A DNA stretch of 64,000 nt from Cladocopium goreaui (GCA_947184155.2 CAMXCT020006445.1:371723-435722), one strand, 5' to 3'. Numbered from the stretch's first letter, positions 24,665 to 36,208 are shown. A program made the numbers and translations. The notes: a model not told the origin generated them from the sequence alone.

Positions 24665-25172
24665 ATGGATATTGATATGGCCTGTTTCTGGCTTCCTTCT
24701 TGCAATGCACGTGAAGCTTGATCCGTACAGACGCTAAAAAAGCCATTGTTTCACACAAGAGAATCAAACAAAAAACTGTCTATCAAGTCAATGAGTTGTC
24801 GCTTCAACATAATTCAGATAAATCATTCCTGGCTTATCTGGAATCATATTTATAACAACCATGGAATTCGTACAATAAGCCAAGTCAATGAGTGCTTCCG
24901 TCATCAATCCATGTCTGAGCCAAAATCCAAACAGGCAAAAACCCGTCGTTCCCCTACAAACTAAGGGGCCCCCATAAACGAAATCGCGTTCAGTTGGGGG
25001 CCACAGAACTCCAAGAACTATGGTTTATGGTACGCAAATAACTATGGTTATCTATAGTTACTGGGGCGAATCTAAACCAACAAACATAATTGGGGGGCCC
25101 CACTTTGTACGAAGTTTCCCGTGAATTTCCTCCTCAAACCTGCCTTTGCACCGAATCTACTCCAGCTCCACC

Positions 25173-25290
25173 GCAGGCCGTGGCTGTGGCAGCCGCTGAT
25201 GAACCAGGTCAAGCTGCGAAAAAAAGGCGGCCCGAAAATGTGTTACAGATGTTACATGCCCAACAGCTAAAAAAGCTGGCATTCAAATAG
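25173..25290 (+). CDS. Terminal exon, Ala-rich with basic motif
   Basis: After CGAATCTACTCCAG the frame reads PPQAVAVAAADEPGQAAKKR, then RPENVLQMLHAQQLKKLAFK and TAG. AKKRRPE looks like a nuclear localisation cluster. Upstream plus-strand islands at 24.09-24.22 kb and 24.44-24.54 kb could belong to the same gene, but strand is ambiguous there. Confidence 0.5.
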
Positions 25291-26420
25291 AACCAGAGAT
25301 TTTTATATAGACAAATATATGATGCGCGATATATCTTTGTAATATATTATTCTCAATATGATATATAGCCACAGATTCAGATAGAACCACTATCTTTGTG
25401 ATTCTGGGCGAACGAACAATTCAAAACTTGGGAGCTGACTGTGTCATGGGAGCTGGGAACTGTCCCTCTTCCAGCAGTGGATTCGACTCGGACTCTCATG
25501 CTTCACCCCAACACTCCAAAATGTTATCTTTGGAGTATGGTGGAAGACCCACCATGTTATCTTTGAGGGTTAGGGTTATTACAAAGATATCTATTACGAA
25601 GAGTCCCACACTTCGAGGGTTTTCGACCATATGGTTTCTGTATGGCCAGTTTTCCACAGCTGGGCAAATCTCTATAAATCTTCAATCTCTAAAATACCAT
25701 ATGCAGAGAATACCATCAACCCACACTCAACATTTCCATGTCGAGCACCTTGGAATGGTTTTACTGTTACAAGTTACAGGAACCTCATATGGTTTCCTGC
25801 AAACGTCGCCCACGCTCGGCGACGTGACGATTGTAACTTCCCCAGTGACCATCGACTTGGGGACCAAAACCCACATCAGATTCTTCAGAAAACCATCAAA
25901 GAAAAGGCAAAAAAAATCGAAAAACCACATCTTATTCATGATATATCTCTGCCACCTATTCCTAGCATACATACGCATATATTATCATATATGCAGGAAT
26001 GATGCAAATTTATGCAAATTTACTATAGTTTGGCATAGCATAGATTGTGCGCATCGGAGTTGCCGCCCATTTTCTGCTTAAGCAGATGAGTTGCTGCTGC
26101 AGAACAGGCCCACTGAATGGGTGTCCAACTGAGCAATGCTGGAAGATCTGACCCCACTCTGAGCGACACGTGAATTTAGGAGAGCCAGTACAATAAAATA
26201 TATACATGCACATACATAAATATAATTCATCATTAATCTCTTCACCCCACTACTAAAACTCCCCCAGTTAATAAAAATAGGAAAGATGGGCAATTTCGTG
26301 TTTTTGGTGGGTTACAATTGCGTTCTTAATTGTGGTAATTGAACATCAATAGGAGAACAGGATGGTGAAATAATGGTCTGTAGCCCCTGTTCATAAAAAT
26401 AGAATGGTACCTGGAGGTTT

Positions 26421-26652
26421 TTTCTTCGAAATCCACTTTTTGGCAATATTTCAAACAGATTTTAATAAGGGATTTAATCAAATTTGAAATCGAGTTTTTT
26501 TTATTATTAAGGTTTTCATTGGAATATTAGAGGAAAGCTTCGACATCCATTTGTTGGCAATATTCTATATAGATTTTAAAAAGGGATTTAATCAAAATTG
26601 AACTCGAGCGTTTTTATTTTCATTATTAGGGTTTTCATTGCAATATTAGGGG
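26421..26652 (+). repeat. Tandem duplication of a ~115 bp unit
   Basis: Copy 1 (26421-26535) and copy 2 (26536-26652) share cttcga-atccatttttggcaata, then gattttaa-aagggatttaatcaaa, then ggttttcattg-aatattag. About 85 percent identical by eye. Confidence 0.8.
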
Positions 26653-26916
26653 CACCATAATGCAAAATACCCCTTTATAGTAAAAATAGATCAACGTGTT
26701 TACCATTTGGGGGGTGTTTTAGTATTAGGGAGCAGAGATTATATCTATTACATATTTAGGATTTGTATGTTCTTCTTAAGCAAAATAATTTACATAGATG
26801 CAGTAGGAAGTTCACTCTTTTCGGTAGACGGATAGTTTTCATGATCTCCCACAGTGACCTTTTCGCATCGTTTTTCGCATCGTTTGGAGTGTGTGGCTTG
26901 ATCCTCCGAGCTCTAG

Positions 26917-27088
26917 TTCTTACATTGACTCTACATGGTCTGATCTTTCAGATGAGACCATTTTCAAAATGGAACAGGCGGGAACGCCTCACCATTTGCG
27001 CACACCATTTTGGGAATGGGTCAAGTTGTGGGAATACACGGACGCCAAAGCTTTTGGCTTTTCATTGGACATCTTGAGATATCTTGAG
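26917..27088 (+). CDS. Candidate exon, Trp-rich hypothetical
   Basis: After CTCTAG the frame reads SYIDSTWSDLSDETIFKMEQ, then includes PFWEWVKLWEYTDAKAFGFS and DILRYLE. A GA donor at CTTGAG|GACCTG is proposed; the frame stays open beyond it into an AT-rich tract. An upstream frame on the same strand is also open (ends SFGVCGLILRAL). Codon use and composition look coding. Product unknown. Confidence 0.45.
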
Positions 27089-27196
27089 GACCTGAAACGA
27101 TACATATATTATTTATATATATATACACCAGTTATATACCAATTATATACCCGTTTTGGGGTCCAATATGTGTTTCATCTTAGTATTGCTCCCCAG

Positions 27197-27687
27197 TTTT
27201 ACACACCGCGTAATCTCTGCGTCTCGCAGATCCAGATCTCAAACGCCTGGGCGACAACAGCCAAAGATCTCAGCTCCAAGTGATTCCATTCCCATATGCT
27301 CCATGTATGGTATATTTACCTACATTTGGGTGTTTCTTGGGGCAAATGTTGGTAAATATTCCATGCATGGAGCATATGGGAATGGCTTTTAGATGCTTTT
27401 AGACTGTGGTGGAACAAGACTGGATCATACAGACATATACAGACTGTTGGACTACTCTAAAACCATTCCAAAACCACCCGTGATCTCAGTTCATCTGGCC
27501 AGTTCTCTCATCATCCGCAAGGGGGTTCTTAACACAATGGTAGACCTCCAATTGAGAATGGTTCCAAGTGTTACTGTAAAATTCTGTGGATTTTTGGGGA
27601 TGCTTTGGAATTGCTTGGCTATACAGCGGTGTGGCCTTCATCGACCCATTGGTTCCAAGGGAAGCCGGTGTGGCTCGGACCTGCTAG
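27197..27687 (+). CDS. Two candidate exons downstream of the 26.9 kb exon
   Basis: Exon 27197-27279 follows CTCCCCAG and reads FYTPRNLCVSQIQISNAWAT to CCAA|GTGATT (phase 2). Exon 27627-27687 follows ATACAG, takes one base, and reads GVAFIDPLVPREAGVART before a TAG stop. A family C element lies just inside the intron. Whether these belong with 26917-27088 is inference from phase (0/0 and 2/1). Confidence 0.4.
27289..27382. mobile_element. Family C inverted-repeat element C1
   Basis: TTCCCATATGCTCCATG to CATGGAGCATATGGGAA, with ggtatatttacctacattt and aatgttggtaaatattcc inside. Near-perfect inverted termini of 17 bp. Confidence 0.75.
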
Positions 27688-27741
27688 TCCTCCCGCTGCC
27701 GACTGGCTCGTGACGCAGGATGTCAACATTCGGATTGGAAT

Positions 27742-27973
27742 AATGGTGATTTAACCATGAAAAAATGGTGGTTTAAGGGTGGTTTAACCATGAAAAATGC
27801 TGGTTTAATGGGATTTAACCAAAACACATGAGGATTTGAACGGGATTTGTATATGATTAATGTGGGTAAAACAATGCCATTTTTACCACTCATGACTGTG
27901 AATGGTAAGTTTATACCACCTATACTGGTGATGACTGGGGGATGGTTCATGATTGTTTTACCCACATTATATT
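27742..27973. mobile_element. Family B element B3 with shared upstream segment
   Basis: The core 27854-27973 has termini ATTAATGTGGGTAAAACAATG / CATGATTGTTTTACCCACAT. The preceding aaccatgaaaaatgctggtt to gaacgggatttgtatatg segment is shared with the B2 copy. Confidence 0.7.
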
Positions 27974-28086
27974 GGAACCACCGTGGTAAACCCAGATAAA
28001 AAAAACCGACTGAAAAATTCTTTCTCAACCAGACCATCCGTGGTTGGCCCCATAGGAGAGGAGGTTAAACATGATTAGATGTAATT

Positions 28087-28195
28087 CCCATATGCTCCAT
28101 GTATAGTATATATATATATTTACATATATTTACCCACATTTGGGGCCATTTGTGGGGTAAATGTAGGTAAATATTCCATACATGGAGCATATGGG
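28087..28195. mobile_element. Family C inverted-repeat element C2
   Basis: CCCATATGCTCCATGTATAG to CATACATGGAGCATATGGG; the same internal taaatgtaggtaaatattcc. Confidence 0.75.
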
Positions 28196-28419
28196 ACTAG
28201 ATTCAGATTCAATAATTCTTAAATCTGAATTCCGGCCCTGTCCATGAGTTAGATAAAATATGGGAAAACTAACGAGAAAAATGGGGATTGAGCTTAGAAC
28301 CCCTAATAGAAATGGAACTGCTAGTGGGTTTAACCAACAAGAACGAGGCTTTCAACCAGCTCTTGTGGTGGCTCAAAGACTTGGGTACTCCAAAAATGGG
28401 TTGATCAAACAAAGATGGT

Positions 28420-29735
28420 ATGAATGACGAGCCTGACCTACTTCTCTGGTCCCTGAAGACTAAAGAAACATGCTGCTACCAAAGCATCATATACGCCCGT
28501 TCAACCCTAATGCCAATACAATCGAAGCCCTGGTCTAGTATATCCAGTATTAGATCTATGAATTTTGAAGGACCATGTGGGTGGACTTCAATATGGGGTG
28601 ATGAGACTATACCTGGTTAGTGGTGCAATAACCATCTTGAAAAATATGAAAGTCAATGGGAAGGATTATCCCATATATTATGGAACATAGAACATGTTTG
28701 AAACCACCAACCAGTATATAATTGGGATACCCTCCGGCAATCAGACGTGGCAATTGAAAATCCCCCACTTGATGTTCGAAGATTTTCCCCTGAACACCTC
28801 CATTTCCAGAGGATTTTCGCCACGTTTCGTTGCCTAGAGGGTGCCCCAAGCAATGGTTTTATCCCTATATCCCAGTATATATCCAAATATCCACATAGAA
28901 TTGTTGCATATTGTTGCCTCATGATGCGCCCATTTTTGAAATACCTGTGCTTCTCAAGTTATTGGGGTACCCTTGGACCTTGGAACTGCACCGATTGATT
29001 CCCCCAGGACCAAGGACTTGGATGAGTGCGGGTGTGCCATGGTCATTTGACCTACCGGGTAGTTGGCTGTACAAATATGTCACAAGACGGACAAAACGTT
29101 GCAGAAAAACAGGGGCTGGTTGGTGGTGCAATGTGCCCATCTTGAAAAATATGAGTCAATGGGGAGGATGATATGAACAAATATGAAATGGAAAATAACA
29201 GCCATATTTGAAACCACCAACCAGGGGGTCATCCCACTTTCACGGACTATTCCAATCCCATTGGCTTTTTCTACGTCAATCCCTGTACTTCGAGAACCAT
29301 CCCCGAACTTGCGGATGCCTCATGTTCAGAGCCATATGAAGGCGACTGCTTGTGGATCTCATGAAATATCATATTATAATATATAAAAATCCTTACATAT
29401 CCCGTGAAATGGTGGAATCCACCATTCTTAGCTTTAGTATATAATATATTTATATATGTATATACTGTATTTGTTATCCCATATAATTCTACATTAATAT
29501 ATATATATCATAATATATCCTTATCTTAGTTAATTAGGTAATCCACCATTATTAGCTATATATATATACCCAAATTAACTATTGTATAGCCAAATATATA
29601 ATTATCCATTATAGCTAATATTTGGGATAATTAGCTATTATCTTCTCCAGCAATGATCCCCTGCGTCCTCTGTGCGGCGTCAATGCCCCCATCACTGGGA
29701 CGTGGAGCGTGGCTCAACGGACTCCTGGTGCAGCT
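28420..29735 (+). CDS. Five-exon gene interrupted by two family A introners
   Basis: Exons 28420-28615, 28715-28840, 29008-29118, 29225-29351 and 29651-29735. Intron 1 (28616-28714) and intron 3 (29119-29224) are each exactly one family A element: donor CTG|GTT, acceptor CCAACCAG. Phase is kept at all four junctions (1/2, 1/2, 1/2, 2/1). Readable pieces include NWDTLRQSDVAIENPPLDV, PRTWMSAGVPWSFDLPGSW, TFTDYSNPIGFFYVNP and NDPLRPLCGVNAPITGTWS. The C-terminal part is Cys-rich. A possible start ATG is at 28420, but upstream exons cannot be excluded. The model ends at GCT|GTGACG, so the 3' end is missing. The second exon could instead run on to about 28990 with a shorter intron. No family recognised. 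Confidence 0.5.
28613..28714 (+). mobile_element. Family A introner A4 (forms intron 28616-28714)
   Basis: CTG|GTTAGTGG at the left and ACCACCAACCAG| at the right, flanked by tatac / tatat. Removing 99 nt joins DETIP to YNWDTLRQ through one codon (phase 1/2). Confidence 0.75.
29116..29224 (+). mobile_element. Family A introner A5 (forms intron 29119-29224)
   Basis: CTG|GTTGGTGG to CCACCAACCAG|, flanked by gggg on both sides. Removing 106 nt joins RKTGA to GHPTFTDYS in phase. One of the two clearest examples. Confidence 0.78.
29651..29735 (+). CDS. Exon after a strong polypyrimidine acceptor
   Basis: Acceptor TATCTTCTCCAG, then a frame reading NDPLRPLCGVNAPITGTWS and ending at GCAGCT|GTGACG. 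It takes the two bases left by exon 29225-29351 to form a Phe codon. It is GC-rich between AT-rich flanks. Likely the fifth exon of the 28.4 kb gene. Confidence 0.5.
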
Positions 29736-30542
29736 GTGACGAAATGGTGGTTGAACAAATCGCCATGTCATGGTCGTTTTAACATTTTCAACTGGTCAAA
29801 TAGTTATTTAATATGTCATTAACCATAGTATTAACCGTAGTATGTCATGGTTGTAAAAAATACTTATTAATAGCTATTCATACTATGTCAAGTGAACACA
29901 TACTCAATATATGTTGCTCAAGAACTCATCTTAGCAGATTTGACTCATCTGCGTACACAGCTTTCAGCCTCTATTTGTATGATATAAATACTAAGAAAAC
30001 ATATCAACAGATCAATAAATAGACAAGTGAATGAATTAACTGATAAATATACGCAAGGTTTCCAGTAGGAACATGATGAATATTGTGCTTTATATTGCTT
30101 TATGAATATGTGTATAACATTATGTATATGAACTTCCACTCCCAACTGCTCATTGGCGGGATTCCACATTTGCAGGTGTATGCATGATGACGAGGGTGAT
30201 GACCATGGAGTCCCCAGCTTCCATTTTTTCCATGGCCCAAATATCCGGACATATCCGGACTCATATTCTGGAAATAGATTGCAATGAAAAATTGACTTTG
30301 ATATGTTTTACCTGTGCCTGAACGAAATTCACAAATCGGCAATGCAGCACACACATCGATGTGGTATGGTGTGGTGAGCTTTCCAAAGGTCTGCATCTAC
30401 AGTAATCCCCAAAATCGCACACATTTGCAGAGGATCAATCCAAAATTCTGCGGAATTATCATACTTGACTCACTTGACAAGTCAAACATTGGGTTACTTC
30501 TAAATCCTACAAGCATATGGTGGGGTTGATCAAATCCACTTT

Positions 30543-30640
30543 GATCAGATCCTGGCGCCCCAACAAAAAAGCCCAGCTGTACCGAAGCCCAGCTTCGTCG
30601 GCGTTTTTGAACATGGACCATGGACACTGTGGCCCATGTC
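30543..30640 (+). CDS. Candidate exon, Pro-rich
   Basis: Frame reads LAPQQKSPAVPKPSFVGVFE, then HGPWTLWPMS. GC-rich island between AT-rich flanks. The antisense frame is open as well. No donor or acceptor stands out. Confidence 0.28.
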
Positions 30641-31040
30641 CAAAAAAAAGATTTACCAATTAAACACGGTGGCTATGTGAGATTACATGAAGCTATGGGA
30701 ATGGCTAAATATTGTCAGAAGCTATTAATAGTAATATAGCCACAATATTATTAATATTATCCATATTCCCATGGCTATGAAGCTATATGGGAATAATGGG
30801 AATATGTGTTTGTCTGACAATTGACTACCCCATTCCACCCCATTCCATCCGCTACTGAATCATAATTTTCCCACGGAACTAGCTATTTGATGAGGATACC
30901 GTATACCCCATTTCCAGACACATCCGAATCAGATTGTCGCGAACAGTATGTCTCATCAATCATACCATATCCCAATGATAGTCCATGAAATCCCTCTTCT
31001 TGATGGTCATAGATCCACCATTATCAATGGATATTAATAG

Positions 31041-31147
31041 CTGGTTGGTGGTTGAGCCTACCCCTCAGAAAAATATGAGTTCGTCAGTTGGGGTTATTCT
31101 TCCCAACATATGGAAAAATAAAATTCATGTTCCAAACCACCAACCAG
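31041..31147. mobile_element. Family A introner-like element A6
   Basis: CTGGTTGGTGGTTGAGCC to AAACCACCAACCAG. Followed by the same extension as A1 (ataatcatcaatcacatgtcc to cctccggttgaa). Flanks are AT-rich and not clearly coding. Confidence 0.7.
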
Positions 31148-31377
31148 ATAATCATCAATCACATGTCCAATCAAGTTCACCTACAGAACCCCTCCGGTTG
31201 AAAATCAACTAGTCTTCTATATCACCAACCAGTCTTCCATAGGAAAACCTCCCGCCGCCCCATCGCATCCCTCCAGAAAACCTGACCCGTCCCTGTCGTC
31301 CTACTGCTGGAAGACACTGCCTGGAGCGAACTTGGAATGGCACCAAGCAAAATATCGTAGCTCCCCAAATGGTAAAT

Positions 31378-31466
31378 TTGGGATTGCACCCAAAAAAACC
31401 CAGAAAACTTGGGATTACACCACAAAAAACTAGAAAAAATGGGATTACACCAAAAAAACCTAGAAA
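31378..31466 (+). repeat. Tandem ~28 bp repeat
   Basis: Three imperfect units of gggattacaccaaaaaaacc-tagaaaa. Confidence 0.75.
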
Positions 31467-31929
31467 AGTACAATCCTACAAATTGTAAATTGCATGTCCA
31501 TCTTCCTGGGGGGTCCCAAAAACAGCGCGCACCGTGCTGCTGCGCGTCACAGTGGCGTTGGTCACACGGACCTGCAGAACTGGTGGCACCACTCATGGCT
31601 GGTTTATGGATAAAGCCGCCATAGAAACAGAAACCTCAACTGGGGATGTAGTGAAGAAATATAGGGATATTGATATGGATAAGTTTCAATAATTCAGTAA
31701 TTCACTATTTTTGTTCTTTCCCGTTGGGTAATGAGTTCTCACCCTGGCCTCTTCGTTCATGAAATAAATGGTGCTTGGTTACATTCGGCAGACCAGACAA
31801 TGTGCTACCGCCAAGTTATGTTAGTTACAAGTTGTAAGTTAGTTGCGGTGATTGAATCACTTAAAAATAAGTTATACGTAAGTTGATTCTGCAAGTCAGA
31901 GATATAGAAGTTGCAAGTGAAGGCATGGA

Positions 31930-32110
31930 CATTATAACAGTATGGCTTAGGAAACGAACCGTGAACCGGGAACCGAACCGTTCAGGAACCGGCAGGCTAA
32001 GAACCGGCACGAACCGAACCGCCAATTATTCTTACGCAAACCGAATCGGCACGAACCGAACCGCCAATTATTCTTACGCAAACCGAATGGAACCGAACCG
32101 GTTCCACATT
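31930..32110 (+). repeat. Tandem cgaaccgaaccg-rich repeat
   Basis: A 42-44 bp unit (cacgaaccgaaccgccaatt...acgcaaaccgaat) occurs twice in tandem, embedded in aaccg-rich sequence. Similar aaccgaaccg-rich tandem DNA recurs at 35716-35865 with a gccatgtcac-containing unit. Confidence 0.75.
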
Positions 32111-32254
32111 CTCAAAAAAATTATTTTGTCAGCTTCCGGGGGTTCCGAAAATGATTTTCGCGAATTGAAAATCAAATTGGAAAGAGGAATCAACTGTAAT
32201 GAATGGATTCCTGCGCAACATAATCTGCCAAAGTGCTGCAGGAATTGCAAATGA

Positions 32255-32325
32255 TCAGTGCTGGCTGCTACTACTGCTACTACTGAAACTACTGCTACTA
32301 CTGCTACTAAGAACTGTTGCTATTA
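32255..32325 (+). repeat. CTACTG-type microsatellite
   Basis: Imperfect (ctgcta/ctactg)n. A longer related array is at 35085-35225. Confidence 0.8.
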
Positions 32326-32997
32326 CTATTACTGTTTCGCGCATCCCCCTTGCAATTCGGGCTCCGACCCTGACCCCTGAATCTTTAAGGGACCACTGGT
32401 AGCCTCTTAAAGAATGCGAACCAGGGAAAATTTCAGCCTTAAAGAATCTAACCCCAATGAACCAAGATTGCAACACAGTAGCCAGGTATGTCCCTTTAAA
32501 GGATTGGAGACCCAAGTTGCACACCAAGGGGTGCCCCTTTAAAGACCTTTAAAGAATTGGATACCCAAGTTGCAGTCGAATGGACGACGGCGCAGTCAAG
32601 CATCATCAATAAGATGCGCATGCAATCACATGAGAACATATAGACTTATTTATTTGTGTCCATATTAGGATTATTATAATTCATTAAACATTTTCAGGTG
32701 AACTTTGAAAGCACATCTTTAACATTCTTCAACTCTGGAAGGTGTTTTAACAGATTTTAACACAAATTCTTGCATGTACAATTCTCCTTGGAATTATCCT
32801 GCTCACATGGACTCCAGCATTCTTTAGACAAAAAACGGAGGTCCACCTTGTACTACTGAAATGGCACATCTAAAGAATGCCTACCTAGGATGCAAGGGGT
32901 CTAAGACCATCTAAGACTAAGAAATCATGGCCCAGGCAACCAACTACAACAAATACAAAAAATACACAAAAAACAAATACAAAAGTAAACCTCTAAA

Positions 32998-33240
32998 AAA
33001 TAGGGCGTCCATGTTAGCCATGTGGACATCAACAAACATAAAAAACACCAAACGTACCCAAATGATTCCTTTGCACACCGGAGATGAAATTTGCCCTTCT
33101 TTTGCCCATGCCAGATTAGCGGCTTCTGTTTTTGTCATGGCAGAAGCTTCTGCCAAAGCATTGTCTTTGGCTGCCTCCTCTTGTTTCATTTTTCTGGTTT
33201 GATCAAAATTGATTGTAAACAACATATCCCCCTTTGTATT
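32998..33240 (-). CDS. Candidate exon, Ala/Lys/Glu-rich helix
   Basis: Minus frame includes KMKQEEAAKDNALAEASAMT, then KTEAANLAWAKEGQISSP. Strong helical, coding-like composition. It sits at the edge of the tandem-repeat block and may be part of a repeat family. Confidence 0.35.
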
Positions 33241-33900
33241 CAGTCTTTGACCCGGGTGTCCGGTTCTTTGGTGGAGGGTGCCATTGAAGAATGATAAAGA
33301 ATGAAGTCCTGCCTCCGGACACAATGAGTTTTGATGGATCTTCTAAAGACAACTGGTGTTATGCCTGGGGATCTTGGAGATTTCCTGGGGACGTCTGGAT
33401 TTGAGACCTGGACTGGGTTTGAGCTGGTGTTTTGATTCTTTAGAGGCTCAAGCCTGTCGACCCTACAACTTGGGATATTTTGGGGAGGGTGCCACAAAAA
33501 AGAATCAGGTCCTGCCTCCCGACACAGGGAAGGGTGTCCTTAAAGAATCAGGTCCTGCCAAAACACTGTTTTTTTCGAGCTGTTGTTTTGATTCTTTGGA
33601 AGCTCAGGGCGTGTCGACCCTGCAAAACCTGGTTTTTTTCGAGCTGTTGTTTTGATTCTTTGGAAGCTCAGGGCGTGTCGACCCTGCAAAACCTGGCAAT
33701 TTTTCACAGTTTGGGGTATTTTTTGGGAGGGTGCCATTAAAAAATAAGGTCCTACCTCCGGACACAGTGGGTCTCGACTAGAGACAATTGGTGTTATGCC
33801 TGGGGATCTTGGGGATTTCCGGGGACGTCTGGATATGAGAACTGGACTGGGTTCGAGCTGGTGTCTGATTCTTTAGAGCTATACCCTGCAAAACGATAAA
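33240..33900 (+). repeat. Higher-order tandem repeat block
   Basis: A long unit with cctccggacaca, gttatgcctggggatcttgg, gacgtctggat and gattctttagag occurs at about 33309-33494 and 33753-33895. Between them a ~65 bp unit (tttttttcgagctgttgttt ... gtcgaccctgcaaaacctg) is duplicated at 33567-33695. Confidence 0.72.
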
Positions 33901-34019
33901 CATATTTATTTGTATAAATCAATATATGCAATTTGCTGCTTTTATCATATCTAGTCTCAGTTTGATTGCGTTTATTGAGCCATGTTTTGGCCAGCACTTT
34001 AAACATTGACAAACTCAAC

Positions 34020-34860
34020 TTAGGGTTCCAAATTAAATCTCTAAAGAATCAAAGGGGAACTGATAACCCGGGTTGACTTATGTTTTAGCCAGCCAAAATT
34101 CCAAGAGGGATAGCACCATATGATTTTCAAACGCTCTGTTTTCAAACGCTCATAAATGTGCAATAGTGCGGCGTCCCTGAAGAATGTCCTTGTTGAAAAA
34201 TCAGTTGAAATGTGTTGTCAATATTGAAACTTGTTTGGCTCATCTGCGATACAAACGATGGCCGGCGCACAACAGCAGTTTTAGCAAATCGCAAAAATTC
34301 AAAGAGCTTGTCTATTGCCCCTCAAAATGCTCTCTCTAAAAAATCATGACCTAGGAAACCTTTGCAAAAAATGGGGACTCCGGGTTAGCCATGTGGAAAA
34401 ATAATCTGTTTTTGCATTAAAAAAAAACGTTTTTTTGCGACAACCCGGGTTGTTGCATTTTTAAAGTGGAAATTCCAAGGGGGATCATTTACATGCAATC
34501 TCTCATCACGTTTTCATCTTCCATCTCACCTTCACGTCTTCTGCTTGTGAGCATCTGTTCAAGCGGCAGGCAACTTGGTTTTCATTTGACACACAATCCC
34601 AAAAACATTGATGAACATACCAAAAAAATCCAAAAACAAGTTCCTAGAATCTTCCTAGGAAGGCCTCTTAAAGAATAGGAGACCGTTAAACAACAGGATT
34701 TCCTTAAAAAATAGAAACTGTTTTTTTTTGCCGGCCAGGTATGTCCCTTAAAAAATACAGTTTTTTAAAGACATCATGTCCTGAACTCTTTAGGCTAAAT
34801 TCCCAGGAGGATTTTCGCGCAGTGAAAATCAAGTTAAGGAAAACATCTAATAGTATTCGT
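34020..34860. other. Repeat-associated DNA without a gene
   Basis: Recurrent cttaaagaat / tttaaagaat motifs and gattttcgcNNNNtgaaaat motifs link this stretch to 32.1-32.6 kb and 35.2-35.45 kb. No exon was identified. Confidence 0.45.
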
Positions 34861-35084
34861 CCTAGTACGGCTAGACTACTACTGCTGCGACTATTACTCT
34901 TCCTGTTGCTATCACCACCCCTACTGTTGTATATTATATTGCTACCTCTATTACTAGCCTCTCTGCCCGTTCCTGTTCGGCAAAGCCCGGTCGGGACCCA
35001 TACCTGCTGGGGAACCGCTTACGAGAGGCTACTATTTTTCTTACTCGTAGTCTTACTAGAACTAGTATTACTTCTTTACTACTA

Positions 35085-35134
35085 TAGTACTAATTCTACT
35101 TATATTGCTGCTACTGCTACTGCTACTGCTACTG

Positions 35135-35169
<35 letters not shown>

Positions 35170-35225
35170 GCTACTACTACTACTACTACTACTACCACTA
35201 CTACTGCTACTACAACTGTTTTCCA
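35085..35225 (+). repeat. (CTACTG)n / (CTA)n microsatellite
   Basis: Near-perfect trinucleotide array. It creates long artificial frames of polyThr, polyTyr/Leu and polySer on the two strands. Confidence 0.9.
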
Positions 35226-35715
35226 CTTTTTGCCAAAACAACTCCGAAACTGATTTTCGCACAATGAAAATGATGTTTGGCTAATGTTTGGGTTTTGCAG
35301 GCACTGCCTCAATTTCGATGCCTGAAAACGACTTTCGCCATATGAAAATGGCATTTGGCTGCTGATTTAACCTCTGCCGGCCACGACTGGATTTCGACAG
35401 CTGAAAGTGATTTTCGCAAAATGAAAATGCCGTTGGCAATGGATCTGTCAATTTCACTGTACACTGGTTAGATGTACGAATTCTAATAGTTGATGATGAT
35501 AATCATTACCCCCAATCCAAGAAACAGCATACGCAATTTAGTCATCAAAAAACCGTGGTTTTGGACACTGCTTACTTAGATGCTGCAAACACTCGGCCCC
35601 ACCACCAGTTTCAAACATTCAAAAACCAAATCCCTCTGCTGCAACATAACATTACTATTTGCTATTCATCCACACCCATTCTGTCAAAGACCTCTCGTCC
35701 TGCAACACTACACAA

Positions 35716-35865
35716 CACGAACCGAACCGAACCGAACCGCCATGTCACACGAACCGAACCGAACCGAACCGCCATGTCACGCGAACCGAAACGAACCGGC
35801 CTGCTGATGAACCGAACCGCCCCTATTTGAGGTTTCCACGAACCGAAACGAACCTAAACGAACCG
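35716..35865 (+). repeat. Tandem cgaaccgaaccg-rich repeat, second cluster
   Basis: Unit cacgaaccgaaccgaaccgc-catgtca repeats with decay. Shares the aaccg core with 31930-32110. Confidence 0.75.
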
Positions 35866-36208
35866 AAGCCTTCCTGTTATAAGTTCCGCAACTTCCAAAG
35901 GAGGTGAGCAACTGTGTTCCTGTTGCATTGTTATATGATGCTATATTTGCGTTTTTGGTGGGGATGGACAATCATCATCAATGATCTATAACATCAGAAA
36001 CAAGTGCACATTTGTGTTGCAAATAAGGCATCGGGCTGTTGAAACATGTTGAACCCATGGCGTGACAAGATGCCTATTTTGGTGACATCCATTGTTGACT
36101 TTTGTTGATTTGCTTCAAATCCTTACTGAAATGTTGAACGATGGTGACATGCCAATGGTATTGAATGGTTTTTCCATCATGTTAAAAACACCATTTGAAT
36201 TGTTAAAT

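Noticed and set aside
25780-25870. Both strands encode the same short peptide TIVTSP
   Set aside because: A curiosity of a partly self-complementary sequence around gacgattgtaacttccccag; no structural or functional meaning is apparent.
25398-26081. 227-codon open frame, the longest in the window
   Set aside because: It mixes plausible pieces (SSSSGFDSDSHASPQHSKM) with AT-rich biased stretches, and antisense frames are equally open near 25.8 kb. More likely chance fusion of exon and intron than one protein.
34741-35354. PolyThr, polySer and polyVal frames
   Set aside because: Products of the CTACTG/CTA microsatellite on the two strands.
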